Positions 51,801 to 59,675 of a stretch of DNA of 64,000 nucleotides are shown here, in pieces. A program made the translations under genes and the position numbers. The DNA is taken from NCBI GenBank assembly GCA_944324225.1, contig CALUVL010000003.1, forward strand, positions 114,506-178,505, read 5' to 3'. How positions within the stretch are numbered: position 1 is the first letter of the stretch; the number at the start of each line of letters is the position of its first letter. Source of the stretch: Candidatus Gastranaerophilales bacterium. Lineage in GTDB: Bacteria > Cyanobacteriota > Vampirovibrionia > Gastranaerophilales > Gastranaerophilaceae. The notes beneath the pieces were generated by a model. The model made no database searches, was not told the origin of the DNA, and saw only the letters and a list, made by a program, of their open reading frames with translations.

Positions 51801-52251
51801 TGTTCTCTCAAATCTTGAAAAAATATTTGATAATATTCCGAAAGATGAACTTAAAGGTATCAAAAATACTTTATTAAAGGAATTGAGAGACCACCCTGAT
51901 GAATTTATGAAAGCCCTTCGTACCGGTCAGCTTCCTGCTGCCTTTATAACTGATGGGCTTGTAAAGGCAGCAGCAGCGGCAGGTATAAGCTGGACAGTTT
52001 TGAATATTGCTCTTATCTGGGCAATCCAGACATGGCTTGCGGATATTCAGTTGAAATCGGGCAGACTCGGGGTTATGAAGGCTCTTGAGGCTCTTGATGA
52101 TCCTGCTTATTATGCAAATATAATTCCTGATAGCAAAGCAGTAAATACTTACTCATCAGCTTCTTCACCTCAGACGGAGGTATCAGATCAGACCTCTGTT
52201 ATTCCTGTTGCTCCGCAAAACGGAAGCTTGCTTGACAAGTTCAAAAAATAA
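48847..52251 (+). CDS. Giant orphan membrane protein with three related modules (1134 aa)
   Basis: Three related stretches begin near residues 42 (PEEIEAAKQLGERIIDVVDIMDN), 299 (PEEIVQAKKDKEVIQRSVRIIN) and 562 (TETQLQDAKNLQRKLFNTFE). Each is followed by E(N/S)(V/M)E-A-containing residues and a hydrophobic segment (SLAPILGALIPGVYY; STPIVGGLVGWLTG; FALSAGILVAVFPAIYVV). Each module closes with another hydrophobic helix and a basic R/K-x-A/G-(R/K)YxAxxxL..DP segment (IARYQARKILEDP; AGRYTAKRELEQDP; RLGVMKALEALDDP). The third module contains a long helical insertion of about 400 residues. No signal peptide and no known domain. SD is AGGAAAA-like. Such internal triplication suggests growth by duplication; function unknown, membrane remodelling or scaffolding possible. 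Confidence 0.8.
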   Translation: MDFFNSLSEVVKNNKNFNRWEQEQRDNEAQRKELYNRRNYTPEEIEAAKQLGERIIDVVDIMDNHSENVAENVETATAPIVSLAPILGALIPGVYYVKNVLKKSVDAKWDIDKQMFWDNEDARKLADEITEDIHKTRPNKDGFYYWDFISEDKVKKIPNPELKARAMELYNEYAKKVKPYNRKIKGGAIGVVASSVLAFIAANIYSAKLQVDSSKIARYQARKILEDPKAFVNYTPEQIAAAKKYIEEHPELKKQKQKEKLKSGMFKSIINILRDRKAYKNAKKSDTDESKKVTRPLSPEEIVQAKKDKEVIQRSVRIINNEAEKYSENMEVAAGVILGSTPIVGGLVGWLTGVLMNKTGLTNSIVAKIVNKNGSEEAKQAYARFKELKPGAPGYTTRWSKFVDKLMKDEEDINLRNDIENFGAEVKKQRAKKDIIKPFKKAFAAGLSHKWFNSKIIGLIGAVVSSIPAALIALKLQKSSARAGRYTAKRELEQDPRNFIGYTEEDLEEVKDVKGEKETFGQKLKEYALFVPTVLKQYYAYDKYKRTEFKEHQLLLDELKKADVTETQLQDAKNLQRKLFNTFEKVDDNSQIYSESMEAATEILQPFALSAGILVAVFPAIYVVWQLAHNKISAASAVDWVTKKLANASKFLKSKTFKKYLNAVAEKVPHKVGNVELQNKPLAALIQGIDFNNDKIGEIGAKLAKNLNISSEQFRYMNNFEQIALIERIEKSINNLAAVADVESTNFKPALDKIKLVFSELKSEKYSSKLRADMFDIMIKNTDRVSRMSDSDFKAAISKFVDISYLLNKEGIDYMVKSWSMAPLDKIPPQMQDFVKRFRYNYRVDGQQVDVWNPKGFKKAIADSVSKNDVVLVYKYIDDIFGTIAEKFPYTLKEIPEGLDNIIEFFQTNAGRNADYARIAGMVEGEAVAQASANRPFQALFKKLSEPKEYLSTLKNKIEKMTDAEFQAHADSRHFSSMDKKTMLNVLSNLEKIFDNIPKDELKGIKNTLLKELRDHPDEFMKALRTGQLPAAFITDGLVKAAAAAGISWTVLNIALIWAIQTWLADIQLKSGRLGVMKALEALDDPAYYANIIPDSKAVNTYSSASSPQTEVSDQTSVIPVAPQNGSLLDKFKK

Positions 52252-52350
52252 CGTACTTATCTCTTGATGTGCAGAACTTACTTTTGAATAACCGTTCTGG
52301 ATGTCAAGTAATAAGTGAGAAAAATAATAATTCATAATCTGGTCAACAAA

Positions 52351-52379
52351 AAAAGCGCCGTTAAAAATACGGCGCTTTT
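52351..52379. terminator. Bidirectional intrinsic terminator
   Basis: AAAAGCGCCGT (52351-52361) pairs with ACGGCGCTTTT (52369-52379). It lies between the convergent giant membrane protein and Spy-like genes and has A/T tracts on both sides. Confidence 0.9.
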
Positions 52380-52398
52380 AAGTTGTTGTGTTTAATGG

Positions 52399-53022
52399 TT
52401 ATTCTTCAATTGGTGTGGCCGGTCTTGGCATCGGAACAGGTTGTTGCATAGGTTTGCAGTTACCGTCTTTGATGCATTTTTTTCTTGCTTTTTCAAATTT
52501 TTTTCTGCCTTCTTTTTTCATTTTCTGAAGTTCTTTTTTCTGCTTATCTGTAAGAATTGATTCAAATTCTTTCATATTCTGCATTCTCAATTCATGAGCC
52601 TGCTTTTTTAAATCTTTTATTTGAGCATCGATTTCAGCAATTTTTTCTTTTTGCATTTCAACAGCCATACGGGAGCGTATTACCATTTCTTTTTCCTGTT
52701 TTAATTCTTTAATTTTAATCATGATAGGTTCCATCTGTTCATGGCCTTTCATTCTAAGTTCTTTAGCTTTTTGTTTTTGTTCATCTGTCAATTTCATTCT
52801 TTTTTCAAAATCTGATTTTGCTTTTTGAGCTTTTGGGCATGGAGGTGGCGGTGGGGCGTCTAATTCTGCTTTATCTTTGACTGCCGGAGCTGTTTCAGCA
52901 GGAGCGACCTGCTGTGTTTGAACAGTTGCAGAAGCAGGAGTATTGAGTGTTGTGTCTGCTGCGATTGCGCCGTTAAACGTAAAGGCTGCAAGTGCTGCTA
53001 AAACTAATGCTTTTTTAATCAT
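52399..53022 (-). CDS. Spy/CpxP-like periplasmic protein (LTxxQ)
   Basis: A signal peptide (KKALVLAALAAFTFNGAIAA) precedes a low-complexity Thr/Ala/Pro region and then a helical domain with two LTxxQ-type motifs: LTDEQKQKAKELR and LTDKQKKELQKM, the hallmark of Spy/CpxP chaperones and related metal/stress sensors. PPPPCPK and a C-terminal KKCIKDGNCK add three cysteines. Spy-family proteins prevent aggregation or signal envelope stress. The SD AAAGGACGGA lies upstream, 17 bp after the sigma factor stop, so it is the third gene of the anti-sigma/sigma/Spy operon and a likely target or feedback regulator of it. Confidence 0.85.
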   Translation of the reverse strand: MIKKALVLAALAAFTFNGAIAADTTLNTPASATVQTQQVAPAETAPAVKDKAELDAPPPPPCPKAQKAKSDFEKRMKLTDEQKQKAKELRMKGHEQMEPIMIKIKELKQEKEMVIRSRMAVEMQKEKIAEIDAQIKDLKKQAHELRMQNMKEFESILTDKQKKELQKMKKEGRKKFEKARKKCIKDGNCKPMQQPVPMPRPATPIEE

Positions 53023-53039
53023 TTGTCCGTCCTTTCTTT

Positions 53040-53540
53040 TTACATTAAATCATTTAACTTTTCTGCTAATTCTTTTTTTGCATTGTATATTCTTGATTTT
53101 ATTGTGCCAAGCGGACACTTAAGCTTTTTAGAACATTCTTCATAGCTGTAGCCTTCCACTTCGCAAAGTAATATTACTTCTTTAAACTTTGGTTTCAGAT
53201 TATTTATTGCCTTAAGTATTTGTTTTTGCCGTTCTGTTTTTATTAACAGGTTTTCCGGTGTTGATTTTTTGTCTTTAATAAGCACAAGTACATTCTCATC
53301 AGATGTTGTTAGATTTTGTCTTTTTCTGTAGGCCGATTTTAAATAATCTTTTGACACATTTTTGGCAATAGTATTTATCCAGCCGGTAATAGAGCCTTGC
53401 TCTTTATAGCGGGCTGAGTTTTTCCAAACTTTTACGTAAACCTCCTGCTCAAGGTCTTCGTTTTCTTCTTCTTTTGTAATCAGTCTGATTATCTTTTTTA
53501 CGTTTTGTTTATTTTTCTTTATTATTTCATTCAGATCCAT
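53040..53540 (-). CDS. ECF-type RNA polymerase sigma factor
   Basis: The start is ATG 53540, overlapping the anti-sigma stop by 1 nt in a TAATG junction; an extended frame to 53693 adds 51 residues read in another frame of the anti-sigma gene and is rejected. The 166-aa protein has region 2 (LEQEVYVKVWKNSARYKEQGSITGWINTIAKNVSKDYL) and region 4 (LKPKFKEVILLCEVEGYSYEECSKKLKCPLGTIKSRIYNAKKELAE). It should direct envelope-stress transcription, including its own operon. Coupled translation with the anti-sigma keeps the two in balance. Confidence 0.93.
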   Translation of the reverse strand: MDLNEIIKKNKQNVKKIIRLITKEEENEDLEQEVYVKVWKNSARYKEQGSITGWINTIAKNVSKDYLKSAYRKRQNLTTSDENVLVLIKDKKSTPENLLIKTERQKQILKAINNLKPKFKEVILLCEVEGYSYEECSKKLKCPLGTIKSRIYNAKKELAEKLNDLM

Positions 53541-53884
53541 TATTCCACCAGTAAAAATCCGTAGGAATCTACAGGGAAGCCTAAGTCTTCTGCTGAAAGA
53601 GTTTCGCCGTATTTGATGTAATCCATTACATCCTGGTTTGTTCCTACAACACCAACCGAAGCTCCGCCTATCACAAGTGCAAAAAGAATACATGCTACTT
53701 TAAGATGATGGTAGGATGTTTTCTTTTTCTTGAGAAAAGGTTTTACTTCTCCGATAAGTTCTGAAACTTTATCCATTTCTTCCTGTTCTTTGCGGCAGTC
53801 TTCGCAGACTTTAAGATGTTCCTGCAGAGTTGTTTCATCTGCAAAGGTGAATAAAGCTTCGTATTTTGTGCATCTTTCTTTCAT
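53540..53884 (-). CDS. Anti-sigma factor with zinc finger and single TM helix
   Basis: The 114-aa membrane protein has an anti-sigma zinc-finger-like motif: His23, Cys27 and Cys30 in HLKVCEDC, with an earlier Cys5. A hydrophobic helix (VACILFALVIGGASVGVV) near residues 66-83 and a short extracytoplasmic tail follow. It would hold the adjacent ECF sigma factor at the inner membrane until a signal in the periplasm releases it. It is first in the operon, so here the anti-sigma precedes the sigma, the reverse of the usual order. The gene upstream is a repeat spacer. Confidence 0.88.
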   Translation of the reverse strand: MKERCTKYEALFTFADETTLQEHLKVCEDCRKEQEEMDKVSELIGEVKPFLKKKKTSYHHLKVACILFALVIGGASVGVVGTNQDVMDYIKYGETLSAEDLGFPVDSYGFLLVE

Positions 53885-54009
53885 TTTTGTAACCTCTATA
53901 CTATTATAACGAATTCCAAAATAAAAAGTTCATTTTTTATTTAATGTTTACAAAAAATTCTTGAAATTAATGAATTTATTTAATAAGTATCACTCTCCAT
54001 ACAAGACAT

Positions 54010-54155
54010 TCTTGGAATCGTCATTCTGAGGGCGAAGTCCGAAAGAATCCAGTTTTAACAAAAGCCATTTTGTCATCCTGAATTTATTTCAGGATCCTGA
54101 CGAGATTCTGAAACAAGTTCAGAATGACAGTGAAAGACAAAATGGCTTTTGCCTG
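54010..54155. repeat. Intergenic repeat cluster C
   Basis: The 430-bp stretch 53885-54314 has no convincing gene. AAAAGCCATTTTGTC (about 54059-54073) and GACAAAATGGCTTTT (about 54137-54151) are exact complements bracketing inner dyads (CCTGAATTTATTTCAGG; TTCTGAAACAAGTTCAGAA). Fragments recur in cluster A near 8222. Translated in one frame the region reads CHSELVSESRQDPEI, a typical peptide from intergenic repeats, not a real protein. Confidence 0.75.
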
Positions 54156-54314
54156 TGATTAAAATAGTTAACCGCATTCTGCCCCTCAGCCATCCGGCAT
54201 ACAGTTTAACAAGACTGATTTTTTGCCAACTATTCTGTATGTCAAGGGATAATTGTAAAATATTTTGTTCTAATAGCAAAAATTTTTATTTACAAGTTTT
54301 ACCCAATTAGAAAT

Positions 54315-54857
54315 ATGAATAATGCATTGTTAGACAAATTCAGAAATATATGCCTCAAGCTTGGCAAAAATAACAAGCCGACATATGTAGTAATGGCAAT
54401 TGCGGCTGTTAAGGGCATTTGCCGTCCTACATTTACAATGATGGATAAAAAAGAAGAGCCGAAAACAAAAAAATATACCGCAATAAGAGAAGGTTTAACT
54501 GAAATTATTGCAATTCCAGTTTACTGGGGGCTTGGAGAAGGTTCAGCAAAATTAGCAAATAAATTTCTACCTGACGAACTTAAAGCCAAAGGCGCAAAAA
54601 ATTGTATGCTTATCGGGGTTTGTGCAGCAGCTCTGTTTGTGATTCCAGGGTTGTGTTCTCTTGCAATAAAGCCTTTGATGGAAAAGTTTTATCATAACAA
54701 AAAAGGTGCTTTAGCACAAAAATTTGACGAGATTTCAACAGTGTCGTCTGGCAAATCAAAAACTTTAAATACGCAATTGTATTCACCTGTCAAACGTCCG
54801 AGCCTCCAGACGTTTGTTAATTCCAATCAACACGGAATGAGAGTAGGTGGCGTATGA
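54315..54857 (+). CDS. Orphan membrane protein (180 aa), paralogue of the next gene
   Basis: Function unknown. A conserved-looking segment reads CRPTF (residues 36-40), then a Lys/Glu-rich stretch, KKYTAIREGLTEIIAIPVYWG (52-72), and a second hydrophobic helix near 98-118 (MLIGVCAAALFVIPGLCSLAI). The same order of residues occurs in the 222-aa protein encoded downstream and in the N-terminal 110 residues of the 720-aa protein at 57147. The stop overlaps the next start (ATGA), so the pair is coupled. No SD is strong. Confidence 0.72.
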   Translation: MNNALLDKFRNICLKLGKNNKPTYVVMAIAAVKGICRPTFTMMDKKEEPKTKKYTAIREGLTEIIAIPVYWGLGEGSAKLANKFLPDELKAKGAKNCMLIGVCAAALFVIPGLCSLAIKPLMEKFYHNKKGALAQKFDEISTVSSGKSKTLNTQLYSPVKRPSLQTFVNSNQHGMRVGGV

Positions 54858-55522
54858 TGAACGGAATAACAAGAATTTTAACAAGTAACTCACTCAATAA
54901 TATAACCTCGAATACAAATTCGCAGGTTATTATGGAAACGACATTGAAAGCTATAGGCAGACCGGGGTTTATTCTTATAGATAATGATATCGATGACAAT
55001 ACAAAAAAATACGCAGCGGCAAAAGAATTTTTGTATCAGGCAACCTGTCTTCTTGTGTATATTGCACTGGTTGTTCCGGTATTCAAGAAAGGTACATTCA
55101 AGATTGCCCAAAAACTGTTTAAGCCTGAAGAAATCGGAAAATTTTCCAACAGCAAACAGTATGCACATTATCTTAAACTTTGCGATACAACATTGAATAA
55201 CCGCCAGAAAACTCTAGGAAAAGAGATTAAGGGTGTTTATAAGACAGACAAAAACGGCAATAAGGTTCACAAACTTGTGGAAGATGATTATGATCCTTTA
55301 ATTGTCAAAGAATTAAATAAGGAAAATCCAGATAAATTTCCGATATTAAAAGGGGCAGTTGAATTTGGAAATATTGTCGGATCAGTATTCGGGCTTGCAA
55401 TTTTTGCGCCACAGGTTTCACATTTGTTTATTCATCCTGCATTGAATGCACTTGGATTTGAAAAACATAAAAATGCGCCTAAAGTTGATGAAACTCAACA
55501 AAAACTTGATAAAAATGTATAG
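54854..55522 (+). CDS. Orphan membrane protein (222 aa), tandem paralogue
   Basis: Function unknown. RPGFILIDNDIDDNTKKYAAAKEFL at residues 36-60 aligns with the 180-aa protein's RPTFTMMDKKEEPKTKKYTAIREGL. A hydrophobic helix follows (TCLLVYIALVVPVF), then a charged helical region, and a last hydrophobic segment near residues 180-197 (GNIVGSVFGLAIFAPQV). The two starts overlap by 4 bp, typical of co-translated subunits that may form a hetero-oligomer. It abuts the convergent trmFO gene (2 bp). Confidence 0.72.
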   Translation: MMNGITRILTSNSLNNITSNTNSQVIMETTLKAIGRPGFILIDNDIDDNTKKYAAAKEFLYQATCLLVYIALVVPVFKKGTFKIAQKLFKPEEIGKFSNSKQYAHYLKLCDTTLNNRQKTLGKEIKGVYKTDKNGNKVHKLVEDDYDPLIVKELNKENPDKFPILKGAVEFGNIVGSVFGLAIFAPQVSHLFIHPALNALGFEKHKNAPKVDETQQKLDKNV

Positions 55523-55524
55523 TT

Positions 55525-56829
55525 TTAGACAATAACTCCTGACAAAAATTCAATAGACCTGTTTGATAAAAGTTCTGCTTTTAATTTTTTGTTTTTTCGT
55601 TCTTTCTTTGGCAGTTCAATTTTTTCTAAAATGCCCCAGTTTGAATTTATGGGTTGAAATTTGTCATGCTCTGGATTTGTTATGTAATGAGTAAGAGCGC
55701 CCAGCATTGTTATTTGTGGAAGCATTAAAAGGGGGACATTATTGATAAATTTTGCCATGTTTATGCCTGCAAGAAGCCCTGAGGCAATTGATTCAGTATA
55801 ACCTTCTGTGCCGGTAAGCTGTCCAGCAAAGAATAAATCTTCTCTTGCTCTTGTTTGAAGTGTAGGGTTTAGAAGTTTTGGTGAATTTATAAAAGTGTTT
55901 CTGTGCATAACGCCATATCGAAGAATAGAAGCATTTTCAAGTCCAGGAATAGAATGTATAAGTTCTTTCTGGCTTCCCCATTTAAGGTTCGTTTGAAATC
56001 CTACAATGTTATAAAGTGTTTTAGCTGAATTGTCCTGTCTAAGCTGTACAACAGCATAACTTTCTTCTTCAGTTCTCGGATCGATAAGTCCGACCGGTTT
56101 CATAGGACCAAATCTCAAAGTATCTTTACCTCTAGAGGCTAGAACTTCTACCGGCAGACAGCTTTCGAAAAATTTTGCGTTTTTTTCGAATTCTTTCAAT
56201 TCAATCCTAGGAGCAGTTGTCAGAATTTCGTAGAATTTTTCATATTGTTCTTTGTTCATCGGGCAGTTTATATAATCTGCATCGCCTTTGTTATAGCGGT
56301 TTTGTCGGAAAGCGATATCAAAATTTATACTGTCAGCTTCGACAATCGGAGCGATGGCATCAAAAAAGTAAAGATGGTCGTTGTTTGTAAATTTTTTAAT
56401 GCTCTCAGCCAGTTCAGGACTTGTCAGAGGGCCGGAAGCGATTATCGTCGGAGTCTGCGGAATTTCGGTTATTTCTTTTCTTATGAGCGTTATATTCGGG
56501 TTCTCAAGGATTTTTTTGTTGACCTTCTCCGAAAAACCTTCCCTGTCAATTGCAAGCGCATTGCCTGCGGGGACTTTGCATTCATAAGCAATTTTGATTA
56601 ACTCGCCACCTAAAAGTTCCATTTCTTTTTTCAAAAGTCCGCTTGCGTTTGTAGTATCAAATGCTCCGAGACTGTTTGAGCATACAAATTCTGCGCAATC
56701 ACCGGTTTTATGTGCGCCTGTTGTTTTGTCAGGCCTCATTTCATAAAGTTTTACTTTTATATTCCTTTTTGCAAGCTGCAAAGCCGCTTCAGAGCCGGCC
56801 AATCCTGCACCGATTACTGTTACTTCCAT
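55525..56829 (-). CDS. trmFO: Folate-dependent tRNA (uracil-5-)-methyltransferase TrmFO
   Basis: The 434-aa flavoprotein forms 5-methyluridine at tRNA position 54 using methylenetetrahydrofolate and FADH2. The N-terminal FAD site is VIGAGLAGSEAALQLA, followed by TGDCAEFVCSNSLGA with the catalytic-associated Cys, DYINCPMNKEQYEKFYE near 190, LPVEVLASRG near 235 and QLTGTEGYTESIASGLLAG near 335. This family is found in most Gram-positive and some Gram-negative phyla, including cyanobacterial relatives. It is a single gene with a 317-bp spacer upstream (56830-57146), which on the plus strand carries the promoter of the 720-aa protein. Confidence 0.96.
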   Translation of the reverse strand: MEVTVIGAGLAGSEAALQLAKRNIKVKLYEMRPDKTTGAHKTGDCAEFVCSNSLGAFDTTNASGLLKKEMELLGGELIKIAYECKVPAGNALAIDREGFSEKVNKKILENPNITLIRKEITEIPQTPTIIASGPLTSPELAESIKKFTNNDHLYFFDAIAPIVEADSINFDIAFRQNRYNKGDADYINCPMNKEQYEKFYEILTTAPRIELKEFEKNAKFFESCLPVEVLASRGKDTLRFGPMKPVGLIDPRTEEESYAVVQLRQDNSAKTLYNIVGFQTNLKWGSQKELIHSIPGLENASILRYGVMHRNTFINSPKLLNPTLQTRAREDLFFAGQLTGTEGYTESIASGLLAGINMAKFINNVPLLMLPQITMLGALTHYITNPEHDKFQPINSNWGILEKIELPKKERKNKKLKAELLSNRSIEFLSGVIV

Positions 56830-56969
56830 TCCAGAATCGTATTATGAAAACAGGGGCTTGTCAATTTTGGCGGTCTATAAAATAAGCCGGTATTATTCCC
56901 TAATCGGGTGTTTTTTTAACAAAAATGTAAAGTTATGTGAATAAAAATATTATAATTGTAGTATGTAGC

Positions 56970-56998
56970 TTGAAAAAAAATATAATATTAAGTATAAT
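56970..56998 (+). promoter_or_regulatory. Strong sigma70-type promoter
   Basis: TTGAAA (56970-56975) is separated by 17 bp from a perfect TATAAT (56993-56998). It predicts a leader of about 140 nt before the gene at 57147, in which TTACATTTA and TAAATGTAA can pair. Confidence 0.65.
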
Positions 56999-57146
56999 AA
57001 TTACACTTAATAAAATTACATTTACGTCAGTTAACTTGTCATGTTAATTTTTCTTACAATCTATCGCAAAAATGGCAATAAATGTAACCTTTAAGTTTTT
57101 AAAATAGTATGTGTGTGTAGTTTAGTCATGAAAATAAAGTAGGGAT

Positions 57147-59309
57147 ATGTCAGTAAAAGCAATTAATTCATCGGAAAATGCCCGCCCAAACAGACTTGGA
57201 CAAAGAAGTGTAAAATCAAGTAATCCGCAGTTTACAAGCAGTTTTAACCCTGTTGTTACTGTTACGGATGCAATCGCACGAGGAGGATTTGCCGCATCAT
57301 TTATCGCACAGGATGGTTTAGGTATGGTTGCTCCGAGGATCTGGGAAGGTTTGAACAGAGGCAGAGAAAGAGCCGTAGACCCTGAAACAGGCGAAAAAAC
57401 AGGTAAAAAAATCGGTCCTTATAACTGGACTTTCGCAAGACGTGAAGGGGTTCGTGAAATTCTTTCAGGTCCGAGCGCATTTCTGATTCCGCTCGGTATT
57501 ATGGCTTTCCTTAAAAAATATGCAGGCAAAGCCAATAATGTTCCTATAAACATGATTAATACCCTCGGTGAAAACTTTAAACAAACAGCTATCAGTCAGC
57601 AGGAGGCAATCAAAAATATTACTGATTTTAAGGATGCAGCTCAGACAAAACCTGTAAAATTTAATTTTTATAAACAAATGTTTAAATCAACTCTTGAGGC
57701 ATCTCTTGGCGGTCTCAAAGAGTTTGATTATGATGCCCAGGCTGAAAAAATGGCAAATAAACTGCTTGAGATTGAAGCTGCTAAATCAAAAGGATTTTTC
57801 AAACATTTTATCGGCAAAAAGACTCCGGGCATGAAAGAGGATTTAACATCAGAACTTGTCAGTGAGTTTATGGATTTGCGTAAAAAATATGTAAGTCCTA
57901 CTGAAAATGAACTTGCTGCTACCGTCAACGTTAAATGGAGAAGAAATCCGGTTTCTGTTTCATTTAATAAAATGCTTGACAACATGATGGATTATACTGA
58001 TGATGTCATAAAATCAACCAGTAAATATCTGAAAAATAATGCGGCTCCTGATTTGGCAAAATTCTTGAAATCGTTCAATCTCAGACGTTCCGGTTCAAGG
58101 CTTTTGTCTAATTTCGGAATGTTCTTTGCAGTTGTCGGGTTCTTTGATATTATTCCGAAAATTTACAACATAGGAGTATCTGAAAATGCAGATGAAATAA
58201 AAGATACTCCGGAAAATGAACAAAAAGAAAACGCAGCCGAAGCCGAAAATACACAAAAAACTACAAATAAAGCTGCTGATACTGCGCAATCTGACAAGGC
58301 TGCAGTGCCCCCAACAACTCGGGATGCAAAAAAATCCGATGATAAAAAGTCGGATGATAAAAAGGCCGCAACTTCATTTACCGGAGCTGCCTCAGCAATA
58401 AACGAAAAACTTGGTAAAACTGTTACTAAGGGCGGATGGTTCAAAAAACTTTCTGATACTTTTGAATTTGACGGAGCATCAATGTCTGTACCTGCAATGT
58501 TGACGTTGTTGTTTGGTTTTTGCCTGCCTCCAAGGCTGCGTAACGCAAAAGGCGAACATGACAGACGTGAAATTGAAGTTCGTGATATTTCAAGCTTTAT
58601 TGCGATATTGTTTGGTGCAAAAACACTTTCAAGAAGTTTTTCTACTTTGTTTGCAAAGATTTCCGGTCTTGCATTGAATGTAAAACCGGCCGACCATGAT
58701 AAAGGTATCTTCTATAAACTTAAAAATTATCTCACTCCGTCAGGCGGAGTAACAGTTTTGAGCAGCGAGCAGCTTGCTTCAAAGCATAGTAATCTTAAAC
58801 AATACAAGGATGGCGTGCTTGGTTATATTGAATTCCTGAATAAAACAGGCGGCGATCCCAGAAAAGTCTTTGCAATGGATAAAACAGTCAAAAATGCTGC
58901 TGAAGATATTCTTACCGGCGCTGGTGTTAAATTTGAAAAGCTTAAAGATGTATCAATTGAAGATTTAGAAAAAGCTTTCAAACAGGCAATGGTTCAAGAT
59001 AATAATACCTCTCTTGAAACAATTTACAAGGCTTTTGAAAGTGCAGACAACAAGTTTGTAAGAATCGCAAAAACATTGAACAGTTCGTTTGACTTTGCTT
59101 CAATAATCCTTATTGTACCGGCATTTATGATATGGCTTGCAAGATACTGTGAAAAAATGACAAAGGAAAATAAAGAAAAAGAACGTTTGGCAGAAGAAGC
59201 TAAAAAACTTCAAATGCAGCCGGCTATGGCTCAAACAACTCTAAATAAATTGATGCCTCCTGCAAGTAGTGCCGCACAGCCTACAATGGCAGGATTTTTG
59301 AAAAGATAA
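57147..59309 (+). CDS. Large orphan membrane protein with disordered linker (720 aa)
   Basis: A polar N-terminus (SSNPQFTSSFNP at residues 24-35) leads to FARREGVREILSGPSAFLIPLGIMAFL (97-123), which aligns with the REGLTEIIAIP region of the 180-aa protein. Further hydrophobic segments lie near 316-333 (FGMFFAVVGFFDIIPKIY), 450-463 (AMLTLLFGFCLPP) and 655-668 (FASIILIVPAFMIW). Between about 345 and 410 is a low-complexity Lys/Asp/Ala/Thr linker with a KKSDD repeat. The C-terminus is coiled-coil and proline-rich. A long 5' leader and a terminator (59351) define a single gene. Function unknown. Confidence 0.78.
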   Translation: MSVKAINSSENARPNRLGQRSVKSSNPQFTSSFNPVVTVTDAIARGGFAASFIAQDGLGMVAPRIWEGLNRGRERAVDPETGEKTGKKIGPYNWTFARREGVREILSGPSAFLIPLGIMAFLKKYAGKANNVPINMINTLGENFKQTAISQQEAIKNITDFKDAAQTKPVKFNFYKQMFKSTLEASLGGLKEFDYDAQAEKMANKLLEIEAAKSKGFFKHFIGKKTPGMKEDLTSELVSEFMDLRKKYVSPTENELAATVNVKWRRNPVSVSFNKMLDNMMDYTDDVIKSTSKYLKNNAAPDLAKFLKSFNLRRSGSRLLSNFGMFFAVVGFFDIIPKIYNIGVSENADEIKDTPENEQKENAAEAENTQKTTNKAADTAQSDKAAVPPTTRDAKKSDDKKSDDKKAATSFTGAASAINEKLGKTVTKGGWFKKLSDTFEFDGASMSVPAMLTLLFGFCLPPRLRNAKGEHDRREIEVRDISSFIAILFGAKTLSRSFSTLFAKISGLALNVKPADHDKGIFYKLKNYLTPSGGVTVLSSEQLASKHSNLKQYKDGVLGYIEFLNKTGGDPRKVFAMDKTVKNAAEDILTGAGVKFEKLKDVSIEDLEKAFKQAMVQDNNTSLETIYKAFESADNKFVRIAKTLNSSFDFASIILIVPAFMIWLARYCEKMTKENKEKERLAEEAKKLQMQPAMAQTTLNKLMPPASSAAQPTMAGFLKR

Positions 59310-59350
59310 TAGATAACCAAACTCCTGATATATAGTTACAATTCAAAAAA

Positions 59351-59371
59351 GCGGATTCTTTAAGAATCCGC
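59351..59371. terminator. Bidirectional intrinsic terminator
   Basis: GCGGATTC/GAATCCGC arms around TTTAA, flanked by A- and T-rich tracts, between the 720-aa gene and the convergent DUF1858-like gene. Confidence 0.82.
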
Positions 59372-59397
59372 TTTCAAAGTTTATAGAATATAAAGCC

Positions 59398-59604
59398 TTA
59401 TTGCTGTTCAATCAGTTTGTTGATTTCTTCAACCATTTCATCAGGATCAAAGCCATGAACTTTAGCACCGGCTTCAAGGTTTTCGAATCTTGCAGCTGCG
59501 CATCCGATACAGCCGAGTCCGTATTTTTGGAAAATGATAACGCTTTCCGGGCAAGCTTCCACTATATCCATAATATTCATATCTTTAGAAATTTTTTGTG
59601 CCAT
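59398..59604 (-). CDS. DUF1858-like small protein (68 aa)
   Basis: Small cytosolic protein with MNIMDIVEACPESVIIFQKYGLGCIGCAAARFENLEAG, including Cys32 and Cys35 in a CxxC. It matches the DUF1858/ScdA N-terminal-like pattern, in which the CxxC may bind iron or a cluster. Its exact role, perhaps in redox or iron-sulfur repair, is unknown. The AGGAGG-type SD lies 8 nt before ATG 59604. A convergent terminator follows at 59351, and the divergent 53-aa frame starts 72 bp away. Confidence 0.85.
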   Translation of the reverse strand: MAQKISKDMNIMDIVEACPESVIIFQKYGLGCIGCAAARFENLEAGAKVHGFDPDEMVEEINKLIEQQ

Positions 59605-59675
59605 TAATACCTCCTTGACTTTCTACACAAAATCCTTAAAAACATTATACAACAAAAAAGAAGGATGTGGTAAGT

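Noticed and set aside
53541..53693. N-terminal extension of the ECF sigma factor
   Set aside because: The extra 51 residues are out-of-frame anti-sigma sequence; ATG 53540 with a TAATG overlap fits the family.
54073..54279. 68-codon minus-strand frame containing CHSELVSESRQDPEI
   Set aside because: This peptide is a product of intergenic repeat DNA; the frame lies in repeat cluster C and lacks an SD.
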